In this document: in pieces, positions 1 through 10,949 of the stretch | Position numbering within the stretch: position 1 is the first letter of the stretch | Layout: the number at the start of each line of letters is the position of its first letter | Origin: Sweltsa coloradensis | Lineage: Eukaryota > Arthropoda > Insecta > Plecoptera > Chloroperlidae | Direction of reading: 5' to 3' | Assembly: GCA_024449915.1 (NCBI GenBank) | Contig: JAMZAV010000307.1 | Span: forward strand, 372,001 to 436,000 | DNA length: 64,000 bases | Made by a program: the position numbers and the translations under genes | Notes under the pieces: generated by a model | Databases searched by the model: none | What the model was told of the DNA's origin: nothing | The model's input: only the letters and a program-made list of their open reading frames with translations

Positions 1-567
1 TTAAAAGCAATATTTTGTTTTTAAATGTAATATTTAACTAGCAGTTGAAAGAAAACTACTTTTAATATTTGCTCATCAAAATAACACTCATTGCAGTAGA
101 TGTTTATAGTTTTAAAGTCAGATTATGTAATACGTGCATATTTATTTAAATGAACTGTTTATACAGAGTATGATAATATTCCAAACGCAATTAATAGAGA
201 AGACATTTTTACTATTTTATGGCGTTTATTTTCCTTAAGACTTAATATTACAGGAGAAAGTTTATTGTAGCGCAGCAGCGCCTTAGAAGCATAAGGTTAC
301 GAGTAGACTCACTCACTTCTGCCATGATATTATTTGAAGACAAACGCAAAGTGCGTTCTTTGCGCGAATGATGGAAAAACTAAGTAATGAGGATGAGTGT
401 GAGGTTCATGTCAACCTCACTTTGCTCCATTTGTCACTCTCTTTTTCCGTTAGGATGCCCGTTGTAGGGTACAGAAATTTACCCAGAGTATTTCTCGACT
501 AACTTGATTATTAGGGGTTGTATTTGATTTAATATTTGTTACTTCACGTTTTTTTTATTGCAATATT
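1..567. other. A+T-rich DNA, no gene seen
   Basis: No ORF of convincing composition, splice-site-bounded exon or repeat related to the others in the window was recognised. It ends at a 16-base SINE-tail match (568-583). Confidence 0.5.
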
Positions 568-1325
568 GCTATTCGAGACGATGCGTATTGATAAATAAGG
601 TCAAGACTATTCCACAGCACGCTTACCGATATTTTGAAAGTCAAAAGAAAATGGCTAAAAGTTGGTTGAATGAAAGAAGAACTTGAATAAAAAAGAAAGA
701 AATAATAAGATTTTGTTACGGGGCAAAAGCTCCATTTTTGCAATTATGTGCAAATTTGGGGTCAATAAGAAAACATAAGTTATTGGTGCCTTACTTAATT
801 TTGAGCTATGCTTTTTTATTGTTTAATCACACCTTTGTCACTGGACTAAGTATAAGGGAATATTATTTTCTGAATTAATGTTCTACTCGAATAATGTTCG
901 AATTTTTTTGCCACATGGAACAAATAAGAGTTTTGAACCGATGGACGAAAACAATCGTCCATCAAACGTTATTTCAGAAAATAAATTTCCCTTATACTCA
1001 GTCCGGAGACAAAGGTGTGTTTAAACAATGAAAAAAAAATCATAGCTCAAAATTTAGTATTGCACCTAGAACTTTCATTTCAAATTTGCATATAATGGCC
1101 AAAATGGAACAATTGTCCTGAAAAAAAACTTTTTTCCTTCTTTCTATTAAAGTTTCTCTTTCGTTCAACCAACTTTCAGTCAATTTTCCTTGACTTCCAA
1201 AATATCGGTAAGAGTGCTTAGGAATAGCCTTAGAGGACAATAACATTAAACACATACTTTGTGCGGGATTCAAGCTCGGGGCATACTAGTGTCATACGCT
1301 TCGGATCTGCGTCCTAATGTACGAA
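568..1325 (-). repeat. tRNA-derived SINE (minus strand) split by a foldback element
   Basis: The left end (568-583) carries GCTATTCGAGACGATG, the 3' tail seen in the SINE copies at 33711 and 34160. The right end (1262-1325) carries a decayed tRNA-like head in minus orientation (GCGGGATTCAAGCTCG, then CATACGCTTCGGATC) that matches the head of the 33.8-kb copy in the same order. In an intact copy the tail and head are separated by only about 40 bases. Here about 650 bases of foldback sequence lie between them, so the simplest reading is insertion of the foldback into a pre-existing SINE. Boundaries are approximate. Confidence 0.55.
605..1230. repeat. Foldback inverted repeat, arms about 265-280 bp
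   Basis: The left arm (about 605-882) and right arm (about 966-1230) are imperfect reverse complements. They share CTTACCGATATTTTG, AAGTTGGTTGAA, ATGCAAATTTG, TTTTGAGCTATG and CACACCTTTGTC in mirrored order. The loop contains a perfect 8-bp stem, GATGGACG/CGTCCATC (940-947 and 956-963). The two short minus-strand ORFs here are products of the symmetry, not genes. It resembles a foldback or MITE-type DNA transposon; no transposase is present. The arms have diverged clearly more than those of the 37.8-kb foldback. Confidence 0.75.
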
Positions 1326-1407
1326 TAGCAAGTAGAGCTTATGGTAATTGTTAAGGGAATGCCATCAAGAGTTACCAATCCCAGCATTCGCCTTAACGAC
1401 TGAAGAA

Positions 1408-1490
1408 AGCCTCGGTTAAATATTTCAGTCAGGATTGCCGGTGGCAAGATTCACCATGTGCATCATATTCTCACGCGTCATTGTCTGTGA
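1408..1490 (-). repeat. tRNA-derived SINE fragment, CCGGCAATCCTGACTGAAA subfamily
   Basis: On the minus strand a decayed B-box region is followed by CCGGCAATCCTGACTGAAA and then an ACCGAGG block. The same order occurs at 30144-30235 (minus) and partly at 52528-52580 (plus), which defines a separate tRNA-related SINE family. Confidence 0.5.
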
Positions 1491-2322
1491 CGTGTCCCCC
1501 ACCTCCTCAGTTACACGGTCACCACGTATAGGACCTTGAACCCAGAGCCAAGCCCGACCACAGAACCCCAGGGTCCTCTTACAATAAATCCTCATACACA
1601 AACCATGAGAGAACGCTTGAATAATAAATACCTAGACTCAACCTTTTATCTGGGCCCGTTTAGGCGTTAGCTACATCTGAATTTATAACCATACGGTTGG
1701 TATGAAACTAGCCTTGATAGCGCGTTATCAAGGGCAAGGGCCAGGGCACCAGGCAGCCTCCATTAATACTGGTATCGGCTTCGTGTGGGAGGGAGTAGGA
1801 GAACAAGGTCAGTCTGTAGGAGGTAAACGGGCGTTTACTGACCCATCACTGCTATGATCAGCTGGAATTACGACATAGCCGGAGGACTTCTGAACAAAAA
1901 ACATGATCAATAATAATTATGTTTATCTTAATTCTCTGGAACATGAATGTTTGTTTATATCGAAGAGTTGGGAATGCAGGTTTTGGACGTCGAGATATTT
2001 AAAAAAACATTGATACGTATAGCCTGAGGTTGCGGGTGATTATTGATTTGGTGTGAAAAAAATTAATAAATTATAATACAATTCAATCATATAACTCGGT
2101 TACTATTATCGATTATTATAATAATTATTATTTGAGAAATCTATCTTATTAGTCATTTCTCTTTGTTCATTTATAATACTCCTGACGTTTCAATTATAGT
2201 ATTAGTACATTAAACATTAACACTCATTAAACATTTAAAAAATTAAAAATTAAACAAATAGATAAAACATACAACGATATACATTGTAATAACAAATTAG
2301 TATCTGCAAATAAGTTTTACGA
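1491..2322. other. No gene recognised
   Basis: 1500-1880 is less A+T-rich than its surroundings but shows no ORF or repeat I could match elsewhere in the window. 1880-2322 is plain A+T-rich sequence. Confidence 0.4.
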
Positions 2323-2344
2323 TTTTGGTGGAAGGTGCCGGGTC
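2323..2344 (-). repeat. GC-rich dispersed motif, copy 1 (with one inserted A)
   Basis: TTTTGGTGGAAGGTGCCGGG followed by TC is the reverse complement of the dispersed GACCCGGCACC(T)TCCACCAAAA motif. Its AT-rich flanks resemble those of the copy at 14179. Confidence 0.75.
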
Positions 2345-2629
2345 TTAGAAAAATAAAATGTTACAATTTACCTATTTAAAAAATATGGTTAATTATGTCA
2401 TTGTTTTTAATTCCAATTCGGTTATACTGCATTATGGATACCCGACGAAGCATAAACCATCAAATGGATAGGTAAATAATTGTTTTATCAACTCGCAAAC
2501 TAGATTAATTATACGTCAGTTGCATACAAATCTGAGTAAAGTAATTACCTTAAGTTACCACCCAATCTATTCCCGCATATTGTAAGATTAAGGTAAAAAA
2601 ATATGAGTTTTGGAATACGTCACATGAAG

Positions 2630-2830
2630 CTATTTATTCATTATTTATTTAACGTCTATCCTATTCAGTTATAAAAACTGATTTACAAAGGAGGACAACA
2701 AAATAAATCTAATTACATACATGCAGACACAAAAATGAACTACATTTAAGTAAATATTTGAAATATTAATATTACAACAACAATGCATTTAAAACACAAC
2801 AATTTTGGTAACAAATGAAAAATAAACAAT
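2630..2830 (-). mobile_element. LINE-like 3' end fragment, copy 1
   Basis: This roughly 200-bp segment matches 59877-60150 (same orientation) and 52190-52490 (opposite). Shared blocks include CAGTTATAAAAACTGATTTA, AAATAAATCTAATTACATA, ATGCAGACACAA and TGAACTACATTTAAGTAAAT. The plus-strand copy at 52.3 kb ends in an AAAATAAATGAATGAATAAA-type tail, so this copy is on the minus strand. It looks like the 3' UTR of a non-LTR retrotransposon; no coding part is attached. Confidence 0.65.
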
Positions 2831-3823
2831 TTTATTATAATATATAAAAAATATGAATAATTATGTCATTGTTTTTATTCCATTTCTGCATCTGTTAATG
2901 TTCTTCGTAATGAAGCCACGGCTGTAGGTTAATATGTTTTGTATTCTAGCTTTGCATTTACCATTGAAACCCTCCAGAGAAATGTAGGGATTGAGTGATA
3001 TTCTTGAAACAACATTTGATAGTATTCACATATTCATAATATTGATTGGAAACGTAGCCAAAGCTCAATAAGTAAAGCCCGAATGTCATTGCATCGAACC
3101 GCAATATGATTCGGTTTCATATTTGCCAATAAATTAACTATTCCACGAAATTATTCCGACTAGTTACGAACCACTGACAACAAACACATTGAGAGCAGCG
3201 TAATAACACAAAGTCGAGTTTGTCTTGGTTTGCGTCGACTTCCTGTATCTTCATTCAGATTATTTACGGTTTACCCACATTTGCAAAACTGTCAAGGAAT
3301 GTAATTACAACCTTATTGTCCTGATAAGTTGCTTTACTTGCACACATTTTATTGTTGGGTACAAGAGTTCGATTTACTCACAAATAATTTTTTAACTTTT
3401 TTCATTGAGTCTAATAAATATTTATATATTTAATGTTCATTCTATTTAGTTGAAAAACTAATTTAAAATGAGAACTGTAAATGATATTTTGTACATGAAA
3501 TGCACACAAATCATTACTTTAATTATATATTTTGTATAAAACTAATAAATAAAATGAACTACGTATTATAATTTTAGTTTGGAAATAATGTGTTGTCTTT
3601 CGTTCATTTTGTATTAAAATATGTGCCTTAATTTATATCAATGAATTTACTTATAAAATGTTGATATAGAATGAAGAATCTTTTGAACTATAACAATTAA
3701 GACTGTCCTCCGATCAATAAGTAGTAGTTACGGCTAACGCATTTTAAATCTACAAGTAGACCTTCTTTACAAAGCGTAAAAACGAACCAATAAAATAATG
3801 TATATATGAACTTTCGACTTAGA
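2831..3823. other. A+T-rich DNA, no gene recognised
   Basis: Around 3420-3550 is a faint match to the LINE-like 3' end (CATTCTATTTAGTTGAAAAA). Otherwise nothing was identified. Confidence 0.35.
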
Positions 3824-3878
3824 TATACGTGTAGGTAAGGCAACAGACATACGTTACGTATACGTGTAGGTAAGGCAA
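3824..3878 (+). repeat. Two-copy direct repeat
   Basis: ATACGTGTAGGTAAGGCAA occurs at 3824-3842 and 3860-3878, 36 bp apart. It is a small local duplication of unknown significance. Confidence 0.7.
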
Positions 3879-4350
3879 ACTCTATACCACACAACGCCCT
3901 CGTGCTACGTTCTCTGGACTGACCCCCACCCCCCACCCCCTAATCTCCGAGTGCACGCGAACCACCCCTATTATTGCTCGAACATTCCGACCATATCAAA
4001 CATTTATGCAAATCGGGTGACCGCACCAGTCCATATTTATTTTAAGACCTAGTGAATCTAGGCTATCTTAATTACCTCAATAAAGCTGACTGGTTCAACA
4101 ATGGGCCCTAGGGAGGTGATTATTCAGCTCTATCCAGGTGTAAGTGCTCTGCCACATGCCACGAGGCGTAAATCAAGATGTACTATCTCTGTACTTATCA
4201 CGACCCCTAGCTGATGTTTTATAACTAATTGTTTTGTAGATTTGTGTAAGAAGCTTTGTTATGTTTTGAGATGGGAGGTTGGAGAGAGTTATGGTCGGCT
4301 GTCGTGAGTTGTCGTGATGTCTTGCTTGATGGGCTGAGCGGCTCTCGGGG

Positions 4351-4409
4351 CACGCACACGCACACGCACACGCACACGCACACGCACACGCACACGCACA
4401 CGCACACGC
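4351..4409 (+). repeat. (CACGCA)n microsatellite, array 1
   Basis: About ten near-perfect copies of CACGCA. The cysteine/valine and threonine/histidine repeat ORFs predicted here are low-complexity readings of the array. Confidence 0.95.
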
Positions 4410-4521
4410 CAGATGTCAGTAGACTATGCATCAGCATATCAAGTGTGACACAGGCACAGAGACCCGCACACCTCCACCAAACTGAACTACGTAACAACGC
4501 AAACTGACAGCGTCTATGTAC

Positions 4522-4562
4522 CACGCACACGCACACGCACACGCACACGCACACGCACACGT
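4522..4562 (+). repeat. (CACGCA)n microsatellite, array 2
   Basis: About seven copies of the same hexamer in the same strand and register as 4351-4409, separated from it by about 110 bp of unique sequence. A third array of the same unit is at 35111. Confidence 0.95.
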
Positions 4563-5602
4563 GTGTCTATCTGCGCTCGGGGCGTTGCAAAGGTGTACAT
4601 CCGATAAAACATTATAAGTAACTAACGGATAACATTAGCAAGCACGAACAAAACTCATTATTGTAATACATTTCGTAATGTACTTTGATTCTATGGTTAA
4701 GACGTACTGAAATTGGAATTCAAATTATAATTTCTGTTGTAATAAATTCTATACTTTCGTTTACCAAGTACTTTCCCGCCTCTCATTTTGTTATTACTTT
4801 GTTCTAGTTGATATGAATTCAATCTAATTTTTTAATACATTCTTACATCTTTCCGCCTCTAGTTATTTTACTTCCTTTCTATTCTGTTCATATTGCATCA
4901 TATAATTTATACAACTTCATGTCTCTCTTTATTAAATTCTCACATTCTCTTGTTAAACTTGAAAAAGATTCAACTTCAGTTCGAAACAAATTGTTTGCAA
5001 CTTTATTTTAGCATCTAATATGCAAACAATGTGTAACATTACCAACTACATTTCATTCGAATGACTCCGGGAGACCAAACCTAAGTTGATTGAAAATGCT
5101 TTGTAGTTTACTCTGAAACTGTGACACTAAACCAGGGTTGACGGCAAAAAACTATATAAAACTACTGTTAATTTTACATTTGTATGTTTTTTTTGTGAAC
5201 TATATATTTAATTTGCGCATGTGGAATGTATATTCTGATGCAAATAAGGGGTAATAAATGATATTAATAAATAACTGAAAACGCTTGGATCACGTTTAAC
5301 TATATTTTTTCCAGACAATCTTATTTTGTGTTGGTGTATTAATTTTTGTTATAAATTATTTTTTAAAGAATACTTACTATTGATGGAGGAGCTCTAAAGC
5401 TTATTCCGATGCTTAGAGTGAAAAAAAAAAACTAAAGACGTGGCATAAACCGTAAACCATAATTTAATTGAAGTTATATGCGTTATATACATATGTGTAG
5501 ATTCTAAACCTAGTTCTAAACCCAGAGCGAGCTGATATCAATTACTGCTGCGGTCACACCGGGTGTTGCATAATGCATGCGCTTATTTACAGCTTAAAAC
5601 TA
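4563..5602. other. A+T-rich DNA, no gene recognised
   Basis: There is no convincing ORF, repeat match or exon signal. Confidence 0.4.
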
Positions 5603-5650
5603 AGCTCTCTCTCTCCACTCTCTCTCTCTCACTCTCTTTCGCTCTCTCAA
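5603..5650 (+). repeat. CT-rich microsatellite
   Basis: An interrupted (CT)n run of about 48 bp. Confidence 0.9.
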
Positions 5651-5807
5651 CCACTGTCCGTATTTACCCTCCTGTTTAGAGCACGTAACATCATTTGAAT
5701 AACGACAGAACAAACTACCTAGAAACAAATGACTGCACATTGTGCGACCTACTTCCACTGCCACCGAGATTCACAATTAATTAATATCCTACTGGCCGAG
5801 TTAGGCT

Positions 5808-5920
<113 letters not shown>

Positions 5921-5929
5921 ATTGATTGG

Positions 5930-6335
5930 ATATTGCTTAACGTCTCATATTTATGCACTTTGGCTATCGAGACGATGAGTGGTGATAGATGAGGATGAAG
6001 TATGAACAGAAGGGAGGAGGGAAGACCCGGTACCGGCACGTAGCCTACTCCTTTCGAAACGTACCAAGGGAACCAACAGCTTAACGTCCCGTCCGAAAGG
6101 ACGGTGTAACCTTCACAGTCATATAGGTTCCTCCACTAACCCGGACTGCCGAGCAGACGTCGAGGAGAACGAAGCCGTTACACTAGCTATCGAACCCTCC
6201 ATCTGCTCTAGCCAGCGGTATACGTGTGTTTCAGGGAAGAGCGGTCACCCACTCTACCCCTGACCACGCCCGATTCTGCTTAACTTCGGTGTTCGAGTGG
6301 GAACCGGTTAAACGAGCTCGGCTAAACCGCTGGTT
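5930..6335 (-). mobile_element. 5S-rRNA-derived SINE, copy 1
   Basis: Reading the minus strand from 6335, the head contains GGTTCCCACTCGAACACCGA, AGTTAAGC, then GGTCAGGGGTAGAGTGGGTG. These correspond to the A-box, intermediate and C-box regions of the 5S rRNA internal promoter. The body includes a conserved AGGAACCTATATGACTGT block, and the tail runs through CATCGTCTCGATAGCC into a CAAT-type repeat next to the microsatellite. Length is about 400 bp. It is a retrotransposed SINE3-type element, not a 5S gene: the 5S half is diverged and fused to an unrelated body. Confidence 0.85.
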
Positions 6336-6776
6336 ACACACAGACAGACACATTGCAGTACATTCTAGTCCTGCGTGGGCACCCGAAGTTTTGGGTTGGA
6401 TCGTGTAATTGGAGACCGATTCGAAGTCAAAAATGGAGTTTTAGTAACAAAAAATTCTTCGTGAAATGGTTGAGGTACCGGTCCAGAAATTTTAAATCTA
6501 TAAGACATGCAATATGCCATTCAATGAAAAGCCAGACAATAGAAACAGAATTCGAAGAATATTTTTTAATGTAAGATTCTTCACAATTGTTTTTTATCTA
6601 TTTCATACAGGTGAGTATTAAAACGGCCGTTTTCTCTAACCACCTCGATTCGAAAACCCGAATCAGTTATATGCACCCGAACCTTCACTTGACTGTCAAA
6701 ACCTTTACCCGCACAGTCACACAGTAAATTTATTCGTTACGTGACTAAACCTTTGTATTTCAAACTAGGAAGCTTC

Positions 6777-7166
6777 GCAAATGCTTTTTCAGGCGCGTTG
6801 CTGGATGAGCGTAATTGGTGCATTGAGCTGCCATGTGTTATGCAGATTTTCTGTTGTTCTGTGAAAAAATCATTACAATCGGATATAGCATGTAGGTGTT
6901 ATAATTGAATATTTTTTTAAAACGTAAAAAATCGTAAAATTGTGATTTTAATGACGAATCATGATTTTGCTTAAAAACGTGGCAGTTCTAAGTTCAGAGA
7001 TTTCGAAGGCCTCCACAAAATTTCATCGTAATTGGAGTATCGGTTTAGCCGGAATCGTGTTAACAAACACACAAAAATACAAACAGAAAAAAGAAAGAAA
7101 AAAAGAAAAACATTCCGGATTTTTTTCTCTCGTGTAGTGAAATGGAATCTTCGCTTCGCTCATCCA
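6777..7166 (-). mobile_element. Helentron-like non-autonomous element (copy E)
   Basis: In element orientation (minus) it begins TGGATGAGCGAAGCGAAG near 7166 and ends with CGCTCATCCAGCAACGCGCC followed by TGAAAAAGC near 6777. The terminal TGGATGAGCG/CGCTCATCCA inverted repeat is asymmetric: it is at the very 5' end but about 25 bp inside the 3' end. That arrangement is described for Helentron-associated elements. The interior matches the 57.1-kb copy (CGAAATCTCTGAACTTAGAA, TTTTTTCACAGAAC). No Rep/helicase ORF is present. Confidence 0.65.
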
Positions 7167-7664
7167 TTTATTGATGCGTGTGTATACTTTAGACATCGCC
7201 CATTTCTTTAGATATCGTATATTTCTTTAATGAAGACGAAAGCAGGAAAATATTTCGTCTAGGAGTGTATCAAATATCTTTCGGTTGACTCGCAAGATAT
7301 TGTCTTGTATTGATGCAATCTAATTTCAGAACAATAGTTTGATCAATACGACTGCTCATGATAGAGTCATCGATGATATATGCACCAATAATTAGTCAAT
7401 CAGTGTTCGCGCGTTCTGGTGCAGCTTGTCTCACGGTTCAATGCAGAATAATGCATTCTATATTGTGGCCCTCGCGGGCGTAACCATGTTTGTAATAGTA
7501 ATCGCATCAATTATCTGTGTGCTATTGGATAATACACAATCTGAAGTCAATGCTTTGTTACTTGAATCATAATTAGAGGGAGAAGTATTAACTGTATGAA
7601 CCACCTCACGATAAGCACTGAACTTGACCTCCATTGATACGAGTTTGGTTTACATAAATAAATA
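7167..7664. other. No gene recognised
   Basis: A+T-rich sequence with no ORF or repeat that I could match. Confidence 0.4.
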
Positions 7665-8070
7665 AGTTCGTATTTAGAGTCTACCAACTCAGTAACAGAA
7701 CTGATTTTAGTGGGGGGCATTAAATTTGAAGCCGACTAAGCCAACCCTGTAGGCGCCGACACCATCGACGAGAGAACACTGACCAACCATAGACCGGCTT
7801 TTTTAAGTAGGAAATAACGATCAAATAAGCTAGACACGATTCCACCCGCGGACAGTGCCAGAATAAACCAGGCTGATTCGGAATAACATTTAAATTTATT
7901 TTGTGCCTCGTTGCTAGGACAGCTCCAAAGTCACCGTTTACAAATTTCTTAGCCAAGAACGGATGGACTTAAATGCAATTCAAAAGTTAAAAAACTTCTG
8001 CCTATAGTGGGTATCGAACTTTCTGTATTGTAAGCAGAGACGCTAGTCACAAGGCCAACAAGTCACAAAT
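7665..8070 (-). mobile_element. tRNA-derived SINE, family 1 copy (minus strand)
   Basis: From about 8070 on the minus strand, a tRNA-like head (GTTGGCCTTGTGACTAGCGT, then the B-box-like GTTCGATACCC) is followed by a body with CTTTGGAGCTGTCC, CGAGGCACAAAATAAATTTA, TGGCACTGTCCGCGG, TTGGTCAGTGTTCTC, TCGATGGTGTCGG and CAGGGTTGGCTTAGTCGGCT. Tail: CAGTTCTGTTACTGAG. The best relatives are at 20596 (full length), 28140, 22490 and 31658. The head is most like tRNA-Val or tRNA-Arg by eye. It is full length or nearly so. Confidence 0.85.
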
Positions 8071-9215
8071 ACATTTTGTTAAAAGAGAACATATTGCAAG
8101 AACTGACGGAAAGACCTGAGAAAGAAGAAAGTGAAAAAGTGAAAAAGAGAAGAAAGGTGAAAAAGAGACAACATGAGTGAAGTGTCTGGCAGGGCTAAAG
8201 CTGACTTTGCTAGACTCTGGCGCCCAAGAGTTTGGTGGGATCTCCCCCCCCCCCCCTACTCGAATACATTGTTGGACCTGAAGTCTTATATTGTTATTGA
8301 CATATTATAACCTGAATGATTTCGAATGTTGTGTGTGACCCTTTGGGGTCAGTGTCTTGCTAGCCTCTTAATAGAGATTTGTATGTACTCAGTACCACCA
8401 CTATGATATTTCAATGCTGGGTTTCATTACTGTTTTTCTTCGACAATAAGATGATGAAGTAGCTTTGCTCCTTGTTACTCGAATCCGTATCGGGTTTGAA
8501 TTTCTATATTTACTACTTTGATCTTGTACTTAAGTCTTGTTGCCTGACGAATAAAGTTAACTTAATTTGAGTGCATCTTTTCTTCGAACTTCCCGTTTTA
8601 TTCTATGATTCCCTTGATTAGCATTCGTTTCAATCTAGCAGTTTAAAATATACTCTTCTTCCATCGTCAATAGTTTGCCATCATGAATAACATTTTAATC
8701 TTTAAATTAACTCGCATAAATAACTACCGAATAAATTACAATGATACCAAACGTAAAAGAACATCAATGTAATTTAGTATTTGCATTGAATTTGAATGGA
8801 AAGATAACCAGATTAGCTTTTACAATTGCGCATAAAAGAAAATATATTAATCAACACACACCAATAAATCGTTGAAATAGCGTTTTGCAATAGACACAAA
8901 ATAATCTTTTTGGCATCATAATAACATTTTATTCTATTTGCAAGACCTAAATTATGCATAGTGTAACACACAACCGGGAAATAATGATATATCATGTAGA
9001 TTATTAATTTATTTCATTCCATTACAGATAAAGCATACATGATTTATTATATATTGTGTGTATTTGAAGCTTAACCGTTATCGACACAGTGGCTTAAAGT
9101 AAACATTGTGTTAATGCTGATAAAATACATTGTTTTAATAATAATACGACACTAAATACTGTATTTCAACATTTACAATTCTTGAGTGATTCACATCAAT
9201 TATCATAAAATTCTG
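8071..9215. other. No gene recognised; purine-rich and poly-C tracts
   Basis: 8100-8175 is A/G-rich, and 8246-8257 is a C homopolymer followed by moderately unique sequence. A few features (purine tract, a TGTTGGAC start, AATAAA near 8550) are LTR-like, but no paired LTR, primer site or gag/pol sequence supports that. Confidence 0.3.
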
Positions 9216-9345
9216 CCTCGAATGGGGATCGAACCCAGAACCTCCGTCCGTACGTACCAATGCCACAAGGCAAACCTTCACTTATTGTTATTTGTTGTGG
9301 TTGTTGAGGTCTGGGTTTGATCCCCAGTCGGGGCAGATGTTTTTA
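9216..9345. repeat. Head-to-head tRNA-like sequences (short foldback)
   Basis: The left arm (about 9216-9255, minus) contains GGTTCTGGGTTCGATCCCCA, and the right arm (about 9309-9345, plus) contains GAGGTCTGGGTTTGATCCCC then AGTCGGGGCAGA. Both look like tRNA T-arms; CTGGG/CCCAG in the right arm pair fully. In the minus copy TGCCTTG and CGAGGCA could form a 7-bp acceptor stem, but only about 60 nt lie between them, too short for a complete tRNA. These are read as SINE heads or tRNA pseudogenes. Confidence 0.55.
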
Positions 9346-9635
9346 CGACAATTACTATCAATCAATAACTAATTCCTTAGTGCGGGTTTATCCTTTAAAA
9401 ACCTGTAATCATTTACAGTTATGCTAATTTGACGTTATCAACTTGAATTCAAAACGGAAACTTAAAATCAAAACCATTCAAATCATGAACATCCCATATT
9501 TTCTTTACAAAATAATCTACTTATTTCATTGTCGAACAGCTCTTAATAATAATTCTATATTTCTAGTGTTAAAAGTTAATAAGATTACACATGATCATGC
9601 CACATTGAAGACTTTCGTGGCCCGAATATATAATA

Positions 9636-9780
9636 AAGGTGTGAAACAGGTGATTACGCCGAGTCGCGGACTACACTAATTGTCTGTGTGGTTAAAGTTT
9701 CGGAACCACTGTCAGCTCATCATCAGAACGACTTCCCGATGTCCTAATGATGAAGCCCTCAACAGTTCCGAAATAACCGG
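9636..9780. repeat. TTTCGGAACC/CATCATCAG repeat, copy 1
   Basis: 9636-9712 aligns by eye with 13190-13268 (AATAA.GTGT..AAAC.GGT.ATT.CGCC, later GTTTCGGAACC.CTG). The adjoining 9712-9780 is an imperfect inverted repeat: CGGAACCACTG...CATCATCAG is mirrored by CTAATGATGAAG...CAGTTCCG. It is of unknown family, and the two copies bracket the pair of Helentron-like elements. Confidence 0.45.
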
Positions 9781-10174
9781 TTTTCAATTATTCTTTAAAC
9801 ATCATCGTATTTTAAGCTTGGTCAGGTAAACGTTATGTACACTCCGTCATCTCCGCGGCGTGTTGCCTTGGCTCGCTCTGCAACTTTCCCCCTGAAACTC
9901 TCTACATCAACGCGAGCCTGCTACTTCTGTAGGGGAATGTTACGACAAAGCATATTAACTATATTCAAAACTACCACGCGGGCTCACAATGTTAACATGC
10001 ACGAAACACGTACATTGAAATGCTTTGCAAGGTTTCAACACAGAAGTTTTGCAATTATTGCTTCAGAGTTGGTTCAATTATTTAAAATATAATTATAACG
10101 TGAGTCAATTACATACAAAAAACAGCTTTAATAATAACATTTAAAGTTTTAGATTGTCCGCTGCACTTGTTAAT
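9781..10174. other. No gene recognised
   Basis: There is an 85-codon open frame (9835-10092) with no recognisable domain. Its composition does not support coding. Confidence 0.3.
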
Positions 10175-10949
10175 TGGATGAGCGGAGCGAAGACTTCAAT
10201 TTCACTGACCCCCCAAAAAATTTAGCTCGGGTGTTTTTTTTTTTTTTTGTTTTTGTTTGTTTTTTTGTTTTTCTGTCTGTTTGTTCGCTCTCTACCGGGC
10301 AAACGGCATATGCGATCTTGATGAAAATTTGACAGGACCTTTGAAATCTCTGAACTTAGACTTGCTACGTTTTTGGGTACAATCGAAGAAATATTTCTCG
10401 TGAATATCGTACTTTTACGATTTTTTTCGATTTTTAGTGCGATATTTTGGTGACATTTGCGCCGATTCTGACCAAACGGGTGGGGATACAACGTTCATAT
10501 TTCACATGGACATTAAGGTAATGGCGAAGTATTGCTTTCTGAAAGAAAAAGTTAAAAAAATTAGCCAGAATCTATAGAAATAAAGCTTTTAATATAAGTT
10601 TTTTGACTTTTTGTGCGATATTTTCGTGCCATTTGGGCCAATTCTGACCAAACGGGTGGGGCTACAACGTTCATATTATACATGGACATTAAGGTTATGG
10701 TGATGTTGTACCTTTTGAAAGAAAAAGTTGAAAAAGTTAGCCAGAATCCATAGAAATAAAGCTTTTAATGTAAGATTTTAACGTTAAATAATAACAAATT
10801 AACAAGAAACAATAGAAACTTGACAACAATCACCTACATTGCGTCGGCAGAAAAACAAAGCACTTGCAAAAGTAAAGATATCCCACGCAAACTAAAAACT
10901 TAAAAAAAGCTCATCCATCAACGCGGCGGGACTTTAGCGTTTTCCTAGT
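10175..10949 (+). mobile_element. Helentron-like non-autonomous element (copy A)
   Basis: The 5' end is TGGATGAGCGGAGCGAAGAC. The 3' end is GCTCATCCATCAACGCGGCG, then GGACTTTAGCGTTTTCCTAGT. The 10-bp subterminal inverted repeat (TGGATGAGC/GCTCATCCA) is terminal at the 5' end but about 40 bp from the 3' end, and an AACGC...GCGTT stem precedes the terminal TTCCTAGT. The interior has a roughly 176-bp tandem subrepeat (starts about 10439 and 10615; landmark GACCAAACGGGTGGGG). The arrangement fits published Helentron/HINE structure. It has no coding capacity; the element would need a Rep/helicase in trans. Confidence 0.7.

Noticed and set aside
4225..4560. Cys/Val-rich and Thr/His-rich ORFs over the CACGCA arrays
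   Set aside because: These are six-base microsatellite readings; the frames end as soon as the repeats end.
8100..8590. Solo LTR with polypurine tract
   Set aside because: A purine-rich stretch, TGTTGGAC and AATAAA are present, but there is no second LTR, no primer-binding site and no clear CA end.
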